64,000 nt of DNA from Trichothecium roseum (lineage: Eukaryota; Ascomycota; Sordariomycetes; Hypocreales). The position numbers and the translations under genes were made by a program. The notes below the pieces were generated by a model, which was given only the letters and a program-made list of their open reading frames with translations, made no database searches and was not told the DNA's origin. The stretch lies in NCBI GenBank assembly GCA_026184415.1, contig CM047947.1:1736001-1800000 (forward strand). The letters are read 5' to 3'. Each line of letters begins with the position of its first letter. Positions within the stretch are counted from its first letter, which is position 1. Shown here in pieces: positions 21,701 through 30,650 of this stretch.

Positions 21701-21959
21701 TCAGAGTAACGTTGACGACGTGTGTGGCAAGTGTCGTCCGCTCCTTGGGACTCAAAACATTTGGGGCCGCCGTGCTCTTCGATCTCGACTTCGCAGGGGT
21801 TTTCGGGGCTCTTGTCGTCTTTGCTGCGGGCTTCGCGGCTTCATCGTCTGTCTCGGATAGCAATAGCTGCTTTAATTGTGCGACGGTCGTAGGTGTACAT
21901 GTTGAGGGCGACGCGACCGCCGTCTTGACCGCGTCGACTTTGGTTTGTAATGAAGCCAT
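15795..21959 (-). CDS. Separase (cohesin-cleaving cysteine protease, peptidase C50)
   Basis: Single uninterrupted ORF of 2054 aa, ortholog of yeast Esp1 and Aspergillus BimB. Separase cleaves the Scc1/Rad21 kleisin at anaphase onset and is held inactive by securin. The C-terminal caspase-like domain is intact: catalytic His at about residue 1898 in YFGHGGGGQY and catalytic Cys at about residue 1925 in FLMGCSSAAL, followed by the VGTLWDVTDRDIDRF block. The long N-terminal part is alpha-helical with TPR-like repeats, typical of the securin-binding superhelix; a basic linker rich in Lys/Pro/Ala (about residues 1300-1350) resembles an exposed regulatory segment. A low-complexity acidic insert (GGAGAADGDDDEEAAAVED) sits between the Cys block and the final strand. 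Length fits fungal separases. The start ATG is followed by a plausible helical N-terminus. Confidence 0.95.
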   Translation of the reverse strand: MASLQTKVDAVKTAVASPSTCTPTTVAQLKQLLLSETDDEAAKPAAKTTRAPKTPAKSRSKSTAAPNVLSPKERTTLATHVVNVTLKALTEVAKAQAAPLPAEKQSDPEEADQSQPRSRTLRRSLSAPLSPIQARSLNRVATSPNANSKSTKPNTSSSNHAKCAATAECARAAFACLRAAKESVDADQDDFQVETGMSALIAKLLALGLNDYALKELAALKARLEKTGKGVKAVDETLQNICSLLSYQGIISPKVLSIVATSQIQVLKIIATSKKPAAIEGALPFLRESHQHSPLEVLSRLAKTSEANASKAARQMASLSQLILSLAPSISSSEDRNATEPRLSVSPTVAFELQSLAFTTQLVWWKLAGHKGKIDEELLSPYSRCVKCFIRRQQPNDPDTYDLLATSFNGMMAMVKTTSYKPSDTSDSPLVSIYQAMGSAAHTTRRYDAAYDWFVKLRKILDSEKDSPVRVCSILARLLAVTLKKEDANLEDATLVKQVTEGLDGCLSGTSADLNELLEALSSTRRAAVGVLRESFEGKAPVSSDYEELLKVFIRRYPRFVRRWMGSPPDKEAPAKNILQFDQRRSIVMGSINQVLDATLMVARMDIKPDTFALQDLDDVLQHCTGLLTAVSSLSQSAARTEQLAGYHVKISTLYFAAFDKLRKQKPESKAEKKQLLVALQRSIDAVKDRSAAEKEKAQLSLKLEILAEMCKSSGRGEDTVRTLRSICTNMVEEGVLAKVAALLASQSPRLAWNMNEKTLALSRTLRSIAKADDSLNDWMFLLPEAERAAVLEHLLHLRSEDASGSTPLRLRDARMTAMLRIYTPDKYPIRRFRVLLKLCVEQMGRHEDKDDVATMLDQALRYMQKKELGEDASLAQFIPHLRTYHTSVTALGDPDSLPTSQLKETVSSWAAIAKSCHSKDDVFANIDDPDALLEHLLAINQLAGLRGETHLQLTVLELAIDLAKVLSGPTGDDLILYHCHLATQQVTIGSYTKASETLEKTKGLLQQNKEASAKVMMDFHLTEAEYLAGVDDTTEAISSLEKAHAIQTAGTWAPSKSQASLSLAQVSLVQSMISLQTGDVQEALRSVRTGVKLLSHDWAKLETARSEPSLADTVLGKADQSRSQVFGPQLWALAAPLFRSLMHISSVYAHVGLYQETLYYAESAVKIAESTQSSMFQAQGAAWMASVYFKAGIFDKVLPKLELLDEHLPSEHCSARIQLARQAGEIYSDMGDAEKAARFLQMAEETANILGQAAADGVAEASEKPAPKKRAAASRVPVKTKVTRAKAATTARVQKRAPAKPKPKQPTMDTMALIKDPHHASLMASVVLTKALGFIMQEDWTSVASVLEIANALPKFTDVKRQEQLIMASKYIGMSAEEMAQDPVFSIMDESTISYPSVSALSAPQPNMDKTNGQSPPRKGRAGAGRGANQKSLPSFAKALKQAQDVLLEAHASASASGDSAMLYRISTFLQSTGISLTAASVSNSAAVKDNLTTVAIELARNSTWKREQLAIDHAVVPAEAMKLEAMDLTGDIASFQSEFIDLVPSNWNVISITLGENHRDLCLTKFRAGDSPFILRLPLERANSRDADSDVFNFDQGHMELRDIIKKANETSHTASGLSTKEQKKAWWAEREALDTRLKELLLAIETTWLGGFKGMFSQHEKHPDLLARFSNSFYQMLDRNLPSRATVRGKKPAKTPNITLDPRILDLFIGLGDPTEPDLDFDEALNDLLYFVVDILQFNGERNAYDEIDFDAMVVETYDALRAYCQSVKACYQQEGAHTILVLDKSLHAFPWESMPCIDGLAVSRVPSLACLRRLILESTPTGSGDEALPKGHYVSSAKGTYMLNPSSDLKNTQSFFEPTFKTLSSWQSVVNKAPQESDFETALTESEILLYFGHGGGGQYVRAKTIRRLEKCRPATFLMGCSSAALTDAGEFSSYGLVWNYLTAGCPAVVGTLWDVTDRDIDRFAGKTFEGWGLFGKGTFKDRDRKGKAADGGAGAADGDDDEEAAAVEDKPGSLAEAVARAKGVCRFRYLNAASVVMYGIPVYIERDAA

Positions 21960-22503
21960 TTTATGTTTCTATGTTTGCAAATTCAAGACACACAAAACTC
22001 CTGGCTGTACCATTCCCGAAGATGGCGGCTTCTAATCCAAGGGTATTAAGAGAGAGGAGATGAGCAAAAAAAGAGAATCGTTCAATCGTAATGTTCGTAT
22101 GCAAAAACTGCTGTCCAATGTTTGTGTGAATATCAAAACGCACGATGCAGAATGCCTGTTCCCAATGAGGAAGTCAACTTTAGGCTCTGATGGTGTGGTA
22201 GCCCATCAGTGGCCCATCAGTGGCCCAAGCAGGTGCCCAGTTGTCACCGCAGTGTGTGCTGTACGGAATGCGGTGCCTGAAGTGACCCGTAGTACGGGCT
22301 CCGTACGGGGAGCTGGTAGGCCAAACATCCGCCGTTGTCGCAGCAACTGCATCGGGACGTTGTAGCCGAACTCCGTCATGGTCCGTGCGCGCGGCTTTTG
22401 CGAGACAGAATTTCCATGTGGGCGACAACTTTAATCAGATCCTGAGAATCAAAGCTCGAAAATCAGAACGCGTTACTGATAGTTCCTGACATTCGTCGTC
22501 ATA
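21960..22503. promoter_or_regulatory. Divergent promoter between separase and mitochondrial membrane protein gene
   Basis: 544 bp between two outward-facing starts. It holds a direct repeat CCCATCAGTGG twice at about 22202-22224, an imperfect palindrome GCTCCGTACGGGGAGC at about 22299-22314, and one ACGCGT (MluI cell-cycle-box type) at 22469-22474. An MCB site would suit a cell-cycle gene but lies only 30 bp from the other start. Function is inference. Confidence 0.5.
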
Positions 22504-23145
22504 ATGTTGCGGCAATCGCTTTTCCGCGCTACAGTCCGCCGGGTCCCTACGACTACCCCGACGCTTTCTACCCTCACGGTCCGTCATCAAAGCAATGCCC
22601 CTGCTTCCATCCTCGACAAATCGCTATGGCAGTCGATTGTCCCCAAGCCCCTCCGCAAAGAGAACCGCCAAAAGCTAGCAAAAAGGTCCAAGGAATGGAA
22701 CCCCGCGACGTTTTATATAGTCATGTTCCTGCTCATCGGCTCCATGTCTATCCAAATGATTGCCCTGCGCAATTCTTTTACTCGCCACATGCGCCAGTCA
22801 AATATTAAGATTGCGCGACTCAGAGAGGTCGTCGATAAGATACAGAAGGGAGAGACTGTCGATGTTGAAAAGATGCTGGGGACAGGGGAGCCACAGAAGG
22901 AGGCAGAATGGGAAGAAGGTAAGACTTGTGCCACAAAAAAAACCTTTTGCCCATGTGCTGACGAAGGGACAGTGCTCAAGCAAATCGAGCGGGATGATAA
23001 GTCGCAGAAGACACCAAAGAGGGGCAGAAAGAAGCGTCAATCCGAACCCGAAGCCGAGGACACAGCCAAAGTGGAGGAGAACCCCCAGCCCGAGAGCACG
23101 ACACAGACAACAGCAAAGCCAGCTAATTTTGGAAGCTTCTTCTGA
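22504..23145 (+). CDS. Mitochondrial single-pass membrane protein (DUF5321-like)
   Basis: Two exons, 22504-22918 and 22973-23145, across a 54-nt intron (donor GTAAGA, branch GCTGAC, acceptor ACAG) whose removal yields WEEVLKQIERDD; 195 aa. The intron happens to be open in frame, but retaining it would insert a cysteine-rich non-conserved stretch, so splicing is preferred. The N-terminus is Arg/Ser/Thr-rich and amphipathic with no acidic residues for about 30 residues, a mitochondrial presequence. One hydrophobic segment (FYIVMFLLIGSMSIQMIAL, about residues 76-94) is followed by a coiled-coil-like charged helix and a disordered basic tail. The pattern recalls fungal DUF5321 proteins of the inner membrane; function unknown. 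Its stop faces the sirtuin stop 51 bp away. Confidence 0.8.
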   Translation: MLRQSLFRATVRRVPTTTPTLSTLTVRHQSNAPASILDKSLWQSIVPKPLRKENRQKLAKRSKEWNPATFYIVMFLLIGSMSIQMIALRNSFTRHMRQSNIKIARLREVVDKIQKGETVDVEKMLGTGEPQKEAEWEEGKTCATKKTFCPCADEGTVLKQIERDDKSQKTPKRGRKKRQSEPEAEDTAKVEENPQPESTTQTTAKPANFGSFF

Positions 23146-23196
23146 TCCAAGGCCGTGCATATTGTATCAAGCTGCATATACAATTCTATTCCGTAC

Positions 23197-24408
23197 TCAG
23201 GACATCATGTCCTTGAATGCGTCTGAGCCACTGGACTGTGGCGATGTCCTTCCAAGGGTAGTAGTCGCATGGGACACTATTTTCTCTTTGAGCTGAGATA
23301 CGAGAGCAGGGAGAAGCTCGTCGGTAGATATCTCGACACGTACTCCCAGCTCCCCGGCTTGCTCCGGGTTGAGGTTCATAAACAGCTGATCCTCACCTCT
23401 CACGCCGCCCATGTTTACAACGGCTATGGGCATTCCTCTATCTTTTGCCCGCTTCGCCAGCCTCCAGGCCGAATAGGTCGCTAGAGAAGTGCCCAGCACA
23501 AGTAATCTCCCCGCCCCGTCGATGGCCTCCTCTGCATCTGTTTTGACTTGAGGCACTATGCTCTCTCCGAACATGACGACAGCCGGCTTCAAAATACCGG
23601 CCGTGCTTGGCGGAGACCAGGCACCCTCCGTGTCTGTCTGGATCATATGACGGTGTCCATCTGGCGTGGTCGGGGGATTTGTCAAGCATTTAGGGCAAGG
23701 AGGATAGCGGAATGTTGTATAAGGAGCATCGGGCAAGTCGACATCTCCGTCAGGATTCATCTTCAGCCCCTTGAACTTTCGTTCCAATGGATCTTCTGTG
23801 TCGAGAGCACCCGAAGCCAAGGCATCCCGGAGCAGATCTGCCCATTTTGGGTTTAACCTGGCCAACTGATCCTGGAAATCTTCCCGCAAGTATTCGCTTT
23901 GGCAGGTAGTGCAGACCGTTGCTCTCAGGTAGCCATGCAACTCCAGCGTTGGTATGGTGGGATGGGCCTTTGGATGGAACGAGTCCACGTTTTGCGTAAT
24001 AACGCTGCTTATTAATCCCAAGTTTCCCAATTCTCCCAACGCATAGTGTCCGCTATTGGGTGATGCTTTGTGCAGACTGGACCACCCCAAGAAGCTTCTC
24101 GCCCAGTACCTCTTGCGGGCCTCGTGACTAGCCAGAAACTCGTAGTGGTAGATGGGCCGGTACGCCTTGTTCCTCCGGTATGTGCCGTTTACTCCCCTGT
24201 AATCCGCCAATCCAGATGCCACAGAAAGCCCAGCACCGGTGAGGATGACGGTCTTGGGAGGCAGGCCATTGAGCGATGGGGCGGCCAGGAAGCGCTGCAG
24301 GGCCGCAACGGCGCCGCTCAGAGTATTTGCACTTGGTGGTGTCACCGGTGTCGACGTGAGGATACCAGTATACGGTATTCGCATCAGAGGCTTCCGCGCT
24401 GATGCCAT
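23197..24408 (-). CDS. NAD-dependent protein deacylase, sirtuin (class II/SIRT4-like)
   Basis: Single exon, 403 aa. Sirtuins remove acyl groups from lysine while consuming NAD+, giving nicotinamide and O-acyl-ADP-ribose. Seen here: the NAD-binding GAGLSVASGLADYRG at about residues 58-72, TQNVDSFH at about 138-145, the catalytic His158 in LELHG, and a zinc site formed by Cys166/Cys169 and Cys238/Cys241. The later VMFGESIVP (about 278-286) and VLGTSLATYSAWRLA blocks are also typical. The long insertion between the two cysteine pairs and the YRRN following the first motif fit the class II (SIRT4-like) group, which is often mitochondrial; the Arg-rich Ser/Thr-containing N-terminus could be a presequence. 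Substrate not predictable. It is convergent with the preceding membrane-protein gene. Confidence 0.92.
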   Translation of the reverse strand: MASARKPLMRIPYTGILTSTPVTPPSANTLSGAVAALQRFLAAPSLNGLPPKTVILTGAGLSVASGLADYRGVNGTYRRNKAYRPIYHYEFLASHEARKRYWARSFLGWSSLHKASPNSGHYALGELGNLGLISSVITQNVDSFHPKAHPTIPTLELHGYLRATVCTTCQSEYLREDFQDQLARLNPKWADLLRDALASGALDTEDPLERKFKGLKMNPDGDVDLPDAPYTTFRYPPCPKCLTNPPTTPDGHRHMIQTDTEGAWSPPSTAGILKPAVVMFGESIVPQVKTDAEEAIDGAGRLLVLGTSLATYSAWRLAKRAKDRGMPIAVVNMGGVRGEDQLFMNLNPEQAGELGVRVEISTDELLPALVSQLKEKIVSHATTTLGRTSPQSSGSDAFKDMMS

Positions 24409-25981
24409 TGGTGTGGTGAAGCCTTCTCCAGAGTATTAACTAGGTAAAGTTATTAAGCCGACATCCCAAATTTGGAAATGCTCAAGGGCTACCAGTTGTG
24501 AATTTACTCGGGGATCTGGCCAGTAGACAACGGGGCCTTGGATCGAAGTTAGCCTCGCCAATCAAATAAATTCCGATGCAATGACCAAAAAATTTCGGTA
24601 AAAACAGCTTACTGGCTATAGGTCGTGTTTGCAGTGTGTGTGATGATGTTTTAGTCCCCAGCCTGGGGCTCTGTGAGTCTCCTGCGTCATGATCCACCTT
24701 CGTCAACTCAATTAAGAAGGGACCTAAATAGCTCGCAGGCTTTGAGAGATAGATTTTTAGAAACCACCGTGAAGCAAAACCACACCGTATTCCAACTCTA
24801 TAATGGACACTATTCACATTCCGTATGGGCCATTATGTTTCGAGTTTTTGTTTTTATCGTCGTATTATTCCTATCTCGATGGTAGGTAGTCATATGATAT
24901 GCTGTAGGTTAACTTTAGGTTATGATGCCCCGCGCCGTCCTAGGTAGTTGGAGTACATGCTCGGCGCTTTGCTATAGCTCCAGCTAATCTAATTCATTGA
25001 GTTAACTCTTCACATCACCGTGTTCCTATCAGCTTCGTATGCTTCAAGAGCCGTTCGCGGATTTAAGGCGCGGCTCTGGCCATCTTGGCTGCCCCTCTCG
25101 TGTGAAAGGGGAAGGGGGGAGACGGCTATTGCGGCGATTACAGATTCGGACCATGACCGGATCTGATTAGGAGCTTTGAGCAGTTCGCAAGGCCCGTAAT
25201 ATTTAAGTCCGCTCCAAGGATATGTGCACCATTTGCAAAGCGGTAGTAATAGTAATATGGCCTGATATCTTTCGTTCGCTGAATTGATCTCCTGCTCGGC
25301 CGGCCGAACTCGGGAGGTTCCGCCCAATTCAATGAATGGATCAGGTACCTGAGTAGGTAAGGAGGTTAAGGGAGTGAAGGAAAGTGGCATCATTCCATAA
25401 TGCACACCTACCTTTCTGGTCAATCCAGTCACCACATCACTGCAACAAAATCATGCATTGCTATATCGTCACTGCTATTGCCGCTGTACGACTGCTAAAC
25501 CTTTAGCAGCCTCAAGCCACCTCCAGTCCACCGCTCCGAGTACCTGGATCCCTCCTACTTTAGGAATTGGGCTTGAAACGCTACATAATTACCTATTATT
25601 TGTTACCGCCGACGCGAATATTCGGCTTTGCGCGAGTAAAGAAAAAAAGAAGAAAGAAAAAAAGGGTAACCCCGAATTCTCGGACGCATCTCCAAATTCC
25701 CCCCAACAGGTTATCCAGACTCTACCTACCACTGGAAAAAATAATTCTTTTTTATTTTTCTCTTTTCTTTTTTCACATTTCATCCTTTCCTTATTGACGT
25801 GATTCCCTCGGCGCCGTCTCAATTATCCTCCCCCTCCTTAAGGTTTTTTTCCTTCTTCCCTTTCCACACACCGGTATCCCGCCCCCCTTCCTTCCGCCCC
25901 CCGCCGCCCCCTTCTGTCGCTGCTACTACACTACCTAACACACCCCCCCTACGCTTGGACGCCCGCTCGTTTTTCTGCTGC
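24409..25981. other. Intergenic: divergent region between sirtuin and CDF transporter
   Basis: 1573 bp. The half next to the CDF gene is pyrimidine-rich (about 25730-25970) and probably its core promoter and 5' UTR. Short ORFs, including one beginning at 25010 on the minus strand, have no recognisable domain. The in-frame open stretch from 25799 starts with GTG, not ATG. Confidence 0.55.
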
Positions 25982-27729
25982 ATGTCTCCCCTGGCTGGGC
26001 GGCGGTCGGCCCTGCGGTGCTGCGTCCACTCTGGGTGGCAGACCTCAGCCGCCGCCGGCTTAATTCCCACGCATGGACCCGCGAGTAATGCCACATCACC
26101 GCTTACGACGACGACCACGAGAAAGCCGGCATCAACGACGGCATCAGCCACTGCAACCCTCCTCTCGCTCGGTCTCAGGTTGCGGAACCAGTCCCTCCAC
26201 GGAACAACACCCCACAAGCAGCAGAGCCGCGTGTTGCAGACGTCAAGCAGCGCCTCCTGCCCAGCGCCCTCGGCATCTTCTTCCGAGTCGAGCACGGCGA
26301 CGTCGCTATATAACGCCTCCCTGCCCGCACGCTGGCGAAGGAGATTTCCACACGTTTTACTCGCAAGGACGCGCTTACGGACAAATCTACCCGCATTGAT
26401 CATGGGCGCCGCAAATCAGACTCGCGATAGCAGTGGCAAGGAGCCTTCGCACGCATCGAATAAGGGGCACGGGCATGGCAATGCCGGCGAGGAGGATTGT
26501 GGGCATTCTCACGGTTTCCTGTCGGGGCACCATCACCATGACACGAGCTACCTCGTCTCAAAAAACCGATCCGACCCTGGCGTGAGGATAACCAACATTG
26601 GCCTCGTGTCTAACCTAGCGATGGCCGTGGCTAAATTCGCCGGCGGCTACGCTTTCGGATCAAGAGCCATGGTTGCAGATGCCTGGCATAGCGTCACCGA
26701 CCTGGCCTCGGATATCCTCACATTGGCTACGGTATCCTGGAGCATAAAGTCGCCTACGGACAGGTTCCCTCAGGGGTTTGGCAAGGTGGAGAGCTTGGGC
26801 GCTCTTGGTGTTTCGAGCATGCTCATCGTGGGAGGAGCTTACATGGGCTGGGAGAGCGCCATCACTCTTTTCAGCGCGTGGAATCCTGAAGCTGCACATC
26901 ACATCATGGAACACGTTGGGCACGGTCATAGTCACTCGCACAGCGCTTCAGCTCTCGGCATCCCCAGTGTGCATGCCGCTTGGCTGGCTGCTGCTACGAT
27001 TGCCGTCAAGGAGTGGCTCTACTATGCAAGTAAGTCGAGCATCTGGAAAGAGAAAAAAATTCGATCACACCCGTCAAGTCACTAACGACCATAATAGCCA
27101 TGAAAGTAGCACGCGAACGACAATCTTCGGTTCTGGCGTCCAATGCCATCCATCACCGCGTCGACAGTCTAACGGGAATCGTGACTTTGGTAGCAATCAT
27201 TGGTGCCAACATATTCGAGCAGGCAGCGTGGCTGGATCCAGTGGGTGGACTTCTCATCTCGGTCATGGTGGTGCACGCCGGTTGCGGGAATATGCTCGAC
27301 TCTTTCCGCGAACTGGTAGACCAGAGCATCGACGAGGATGTCAAGAAGGCGGTGGGCAAGCAGGCGCGCAAGGCTGTCGCCAACTTTGGCTCGAGCCACG
27401 AGGCCGAGCTGCGCGAGGTCAGCGGAGTGAAATCCGGACCGAACTACCTGCTGGACCTGGAGATGTCGGTGCCCGCGACGTGGTCGATCGGATATGCGCG
27501 CGAGATGGAGGAGGCCGTCCGCCAGAGGGTCGGGGCCAAGGTCCGCGGGGCCAAGAAGGTGCGCGTCAGGTTCGTGTCGCAGGACGAGCCGGCGAGCCAG
27601 AAGTTTGACGAGTTCGTCAATAGCGCGGCGGACAGGCTGGGGAACCCCGAGCCCCTGAAAGAGGAGGATGAGAATAACTCTAGTGGCGACGAGGGATCGC
27701 ACAAGCATGACCACAAGCACAGGCACTAG
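25982..27729 (+). CDS. Mitochondrial cation diffusion facilitator (Mmt1/Mmt2-like iron transporter)
   Basis: Two exons, 25982-27029 and 27098-27729, across a 68-nt intron (GTAAGT, branch CTAAC, AATAG); 559 aa. The first in-frame ATG at 25982 gives a roughly 140-residue Arg/Ser/Thr-rich head without acidic clusters, fitting a mitochondrial presequence; a downstream ATG at 26402 (MGAANQ) is an alternative start. Then come a His-rich metal-binding loop (HSHGFLSGHHHHD), the CDF transmembrane core with DAWHSVTDLASD (metal-binding Asp/His of TM2), a second His-rich loop (GHGHSHSHS), and the second binding motif near the join (SNAIHHRVDSLTG, HxxxD of TM5). The cytosolic/matrix C-terminal domain follows and ends in a His-rich tail (HKHDHKHRH). 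Yeast Mmt1/2 export iron from mitochondria; metal specificity here is inferred. Confidence 0.88.
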
Positions 27730-28646
27730 AAAGTTATTATTATTACGTATCGATACCGATATTTCAAATACCACGACATTGAACACCTTCGCAGTCTTGC
27801 TTTCTTGCGGGTGCCTCTTTGGCATAAAATATGCCCACAGGCTTTCATCGCGCCTGCATCGTACTGGTGCCAAGAGTTCATGCTATTTCTTCGACCCCAA
27901 CCCTTTGAAGAGCAAAGCCGAGGTGTGCGGCTTGTGAGAACCATTGATTGGGAAAGGGGGTAAGGATGGGCTTTCTATCTTTAGATTTCTTTCAACTTTT
28001 GAAGAAGTTGACAAGTCGCATTCTACTTCGTACTTGAAACTGGAAAAAAGCATGTTGGATGTACTCCGTAAGCTGTACTATGTAAGTGGTGCGTGGTGGT
28101 ATGGCTCCCCAGCTATCCCTGCTTCTTTTTTCCTGGGCGCTTAAAAATCCCGACGAGGAGGGGCGCGGCGGAACCGCTGCTGATCATCCCCGTCCCCGGT
28201 AAGAAGCCCCCCTTCCCTTCTCTACGTGGAGCTCTTTTGTGATGTGAACCCAAGAAAAGGCGTTCGAGGATTTCTTTTCTCATTCGGAGTGGCTAAGCGG
28301 GGGAAGGGGGAGGGGGGAGAAGAAGGCTGCCAGCGGTGCTTTTGTGGCGCGCGCGTCGGTTTCTTGCTGGTTCGGCTGCAGAATGCCTTGTCAGAGTGCC
28401 AGATTCATGCATACCAGGGATATAAGCCAACCAGTACATACAGAGTCCTTGTTACAGCGCAAACAAGTTGGGCTTGTCAACTGCCATGGCGCCTCTGGCA
28501 ATGGGCTGGTCAAGGGAAATGGCATATAAGCGGGATATCTCTCCACTCCCAAGAAAAGATCATTCTGTAGATGCGAGTTTTGTGGTGCGTGGAAGTCAAT
28601 ACGGTTTCACCAGTCTTATAATATACATCCTTGATTTGAAGCCACC
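27730..28646. other. Intergenic before hydrolase gene
   Basis: 917 bp. One motif copy (GTACTCCGTA) at 28061-28070. A GC-rich block around 28140-28210 and a purine-rich block around 28295-28330 are visible. No credible gene. Confidence 0.55.
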
Positions 28647-30650
28647 ATGGTAGATGTCAGGCGAACCGGGTTCACCCTGCTCACGCCTGAGGAGGACGGC
28701 AGCAGTCCAACAACGAAAAGGGTCAAGTACGATACTCCATTATTGCCCTCCCGGTTTTGTCCTTCCCCCCCCCCCCCCTTTTTTTTTTTTGCCCCCGTCC
28801 TAATGATGTCGACAGCATCATCTTCGTGCATGGTCTAAGGGGCCATCCGAAGAACACCTGGGGTCGTGGCGGCGGCTCCTCCCCAAGCGACGAAGACGGC
28901 GACGAGAGCAACGGCACGGATGCCCACAGCGACATCACCGGCGCCTCCCCCTCCTCCCCCTCCTCAATCTTCTCCTGGCCCGCGGCGTCGTCCTCGGCTT
29001 CGGCCGCGTCCTTGATTTCGCTTTCGCGCATGCCCTCAATATCTCGGTTGAGCCGACGATCCTCCTCGCTCTCGGGTATAAGTATGAGGAGCATGAGGAG
29101 CATGAGGAGCATGGGGAGCAGAGCGAGTGGGAGGGGGAAACCGCCCACGCCCTTCTGGCCGGACGAGTTCCTGCGGGACGACTTGCCCGAGGCGCGGGTG
29201 TGGACGTACGGGTACAACGCCAACGTCTTCGAGGGCCTGTTCGCGCCCAGCAACAAGCACGGGGTCGAGCAGCACGGTGACGACCTCGCGATAACGTTCG
29301 GGCGAGAGATCGAGAACGAGGTATGGCTCCTCCTTTTTTTCCAATCCTCTATTTTTGTGTCTTCTCTCACGGGCACATGTTTCCCATCCCCCATATTTTC
29401 TCCCCCTACAACCTTCTAGTTAGGACTATGCTAACGGGTTTTGTTCGTGTTGTAGGATCCGGTGATATGGGTTGCGCATGGCCTAGGGGGCATCATCGTC
29501 AAAGATGTAAGGACAAACACCTACTGAAACACCTCACCTCGCCCTCATGGAAAATGTTCGAGGCTAAGTAAGACTTTTTTACAAAAAACCTTCTAGGCGC
29601 TTCGCAAGTCGGAGGTCTGCCAGGCCAGGACCAAGAAGCTCATCTTCCTGGGCACCCCCCACCGCGGCTCCAAGCCCGCGGGCTGGAGCAAGCTCGCGCT
29701 CGGCCTCGCCCGCCTCGCCATGCAGGACGTGAACCACAAGCTGGTCGAGTCGCTCGAGGAGGACAGCGGGCTGCTCAGGGCGATCCACCTGGGCTTCGTC
29801 AAGGTGGCCATTGAGCGAGGCATCAAGGTACACTCCTTCTACGAGGGGCGCGGGCCGTCTGGGCTGAAGGGATTCAACCATAAGGTAAGGAAATGAACAT
29901 GCCTTCACTGCCACCTCCCCCCCTTTTTTCTCCCTCTTCTTTCTTATTTGCTGGAAACGATCTTATCAGATTTACTTACTCGCTCCGGAATAGGTCGTTG
30001 AAGACTCCTCTGCCAAAGCGAACCTACCGCAGGAGCTTGAGGTCGTGGAGAGCCTCGACGTGAGCCACAGGGGGATGACGAGGGCCGTCGACAAGGATGA
30101 TATGGTATACCGTTCCATCTTGAGCATTATTAAGCGCTTCGTACGACCTTTATGCCCTGAAGAGGAGGACGAGAAAGATGCGCAGGAACCAGAACCAGAC
30201 CCGGAGTCAAAACCAGAACCAGAGGCAGAACCAGAGGCAGAGGCGGAGCCAGAATCAGAGCCAAAATTAGTACTAGAATCGGAGCCAGGGCCAGAGCTAC
30301 AGCCAGAGGCAAAGTCGGGACCAGAGCCAGCTTCAGCTACGGACGTGCTCGGGGCCTCGAAGCAGGCCGAGCCGGCAGCGGGTGATGAGCCCGATCCCAA
30401 GGTGGCCTACACCGTGGCGGCTGCGGGTGCTCAAGACCAACCCTCCGTCAGTACACCGCGGTCGACCAACTGGGAAGTGCTCGTCGGCAGCGCTGAGGCT
30501 GCGGCCGATGAGCTAGATGACCAGCCGAAAGGGGAGGAGGGCGACAAGTCATCGCCATCGGTCGCCTTGGGCAACGAACAGAACACCAAGCAGGAAGATG
30601 TGTCTGTTCCTACGATCAAGATTGAAGATGCCGATGCCCTAAAGGCCTAG
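28647..30650 (+). CDS. SERAC1/PGAP1-like alpha/beta hydrolase-fold protein, nucleophile Ser replaced by Gly
   Basis: Five exons inferred: 28647-28726, 28816-29320, 29456-29506, 29597-29884 and 29994-30650; 526 aa. Each join keeps frame and restores the family pattern: VNIIFVHGLRGHPKNTW (oxyanion strand), ENE-DPVIWVAHGLGGIIVKD-ALRKSE (nucleophile elbow), LIFLGTPHRGS and SLDVSHRGM (expected catalytic-His region). This fold occurs in lipid-acting hydrolases and as N-terminal module of fungal NLR proteins; here it stands alone with no NACHT or repeat domain. The elbow reads AHGLGG where GHSxGG is usual, so catalysis is doubtful. A Ser-rich insert with a repeated SMR triplet (exon 2) and a C-terminal Pro/Glu/Ala-rich repetitive tail (from about 30170) are probably disordered. 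Start ATG at 28647 gives a short conserved-looking head; the exon-1 assignment is the least certain part. Confidence 0.75.

Noticed and set aside
22919..22972. Treating the membrane-protein gene as a single exon
   Set aside because: The 54-nt segment is in frame but has donor, branch and acceptor signals and encodes an isolated Cys-rich insert; removing it gives a smooth WEEVLKQIE helix.
25799..25981. N-terminal extension of the CDF transporter frame
   Set aside because: The frame is open but begins with GTG; the first ATG is at 25982, and the upstream part is pyrimidine-rich promoter-like DNA.
28290..28310. GTGGCTAAGCGG resembling a tRNA A box
   Set aside because: No matching B box or cloverleaf stems downstream.
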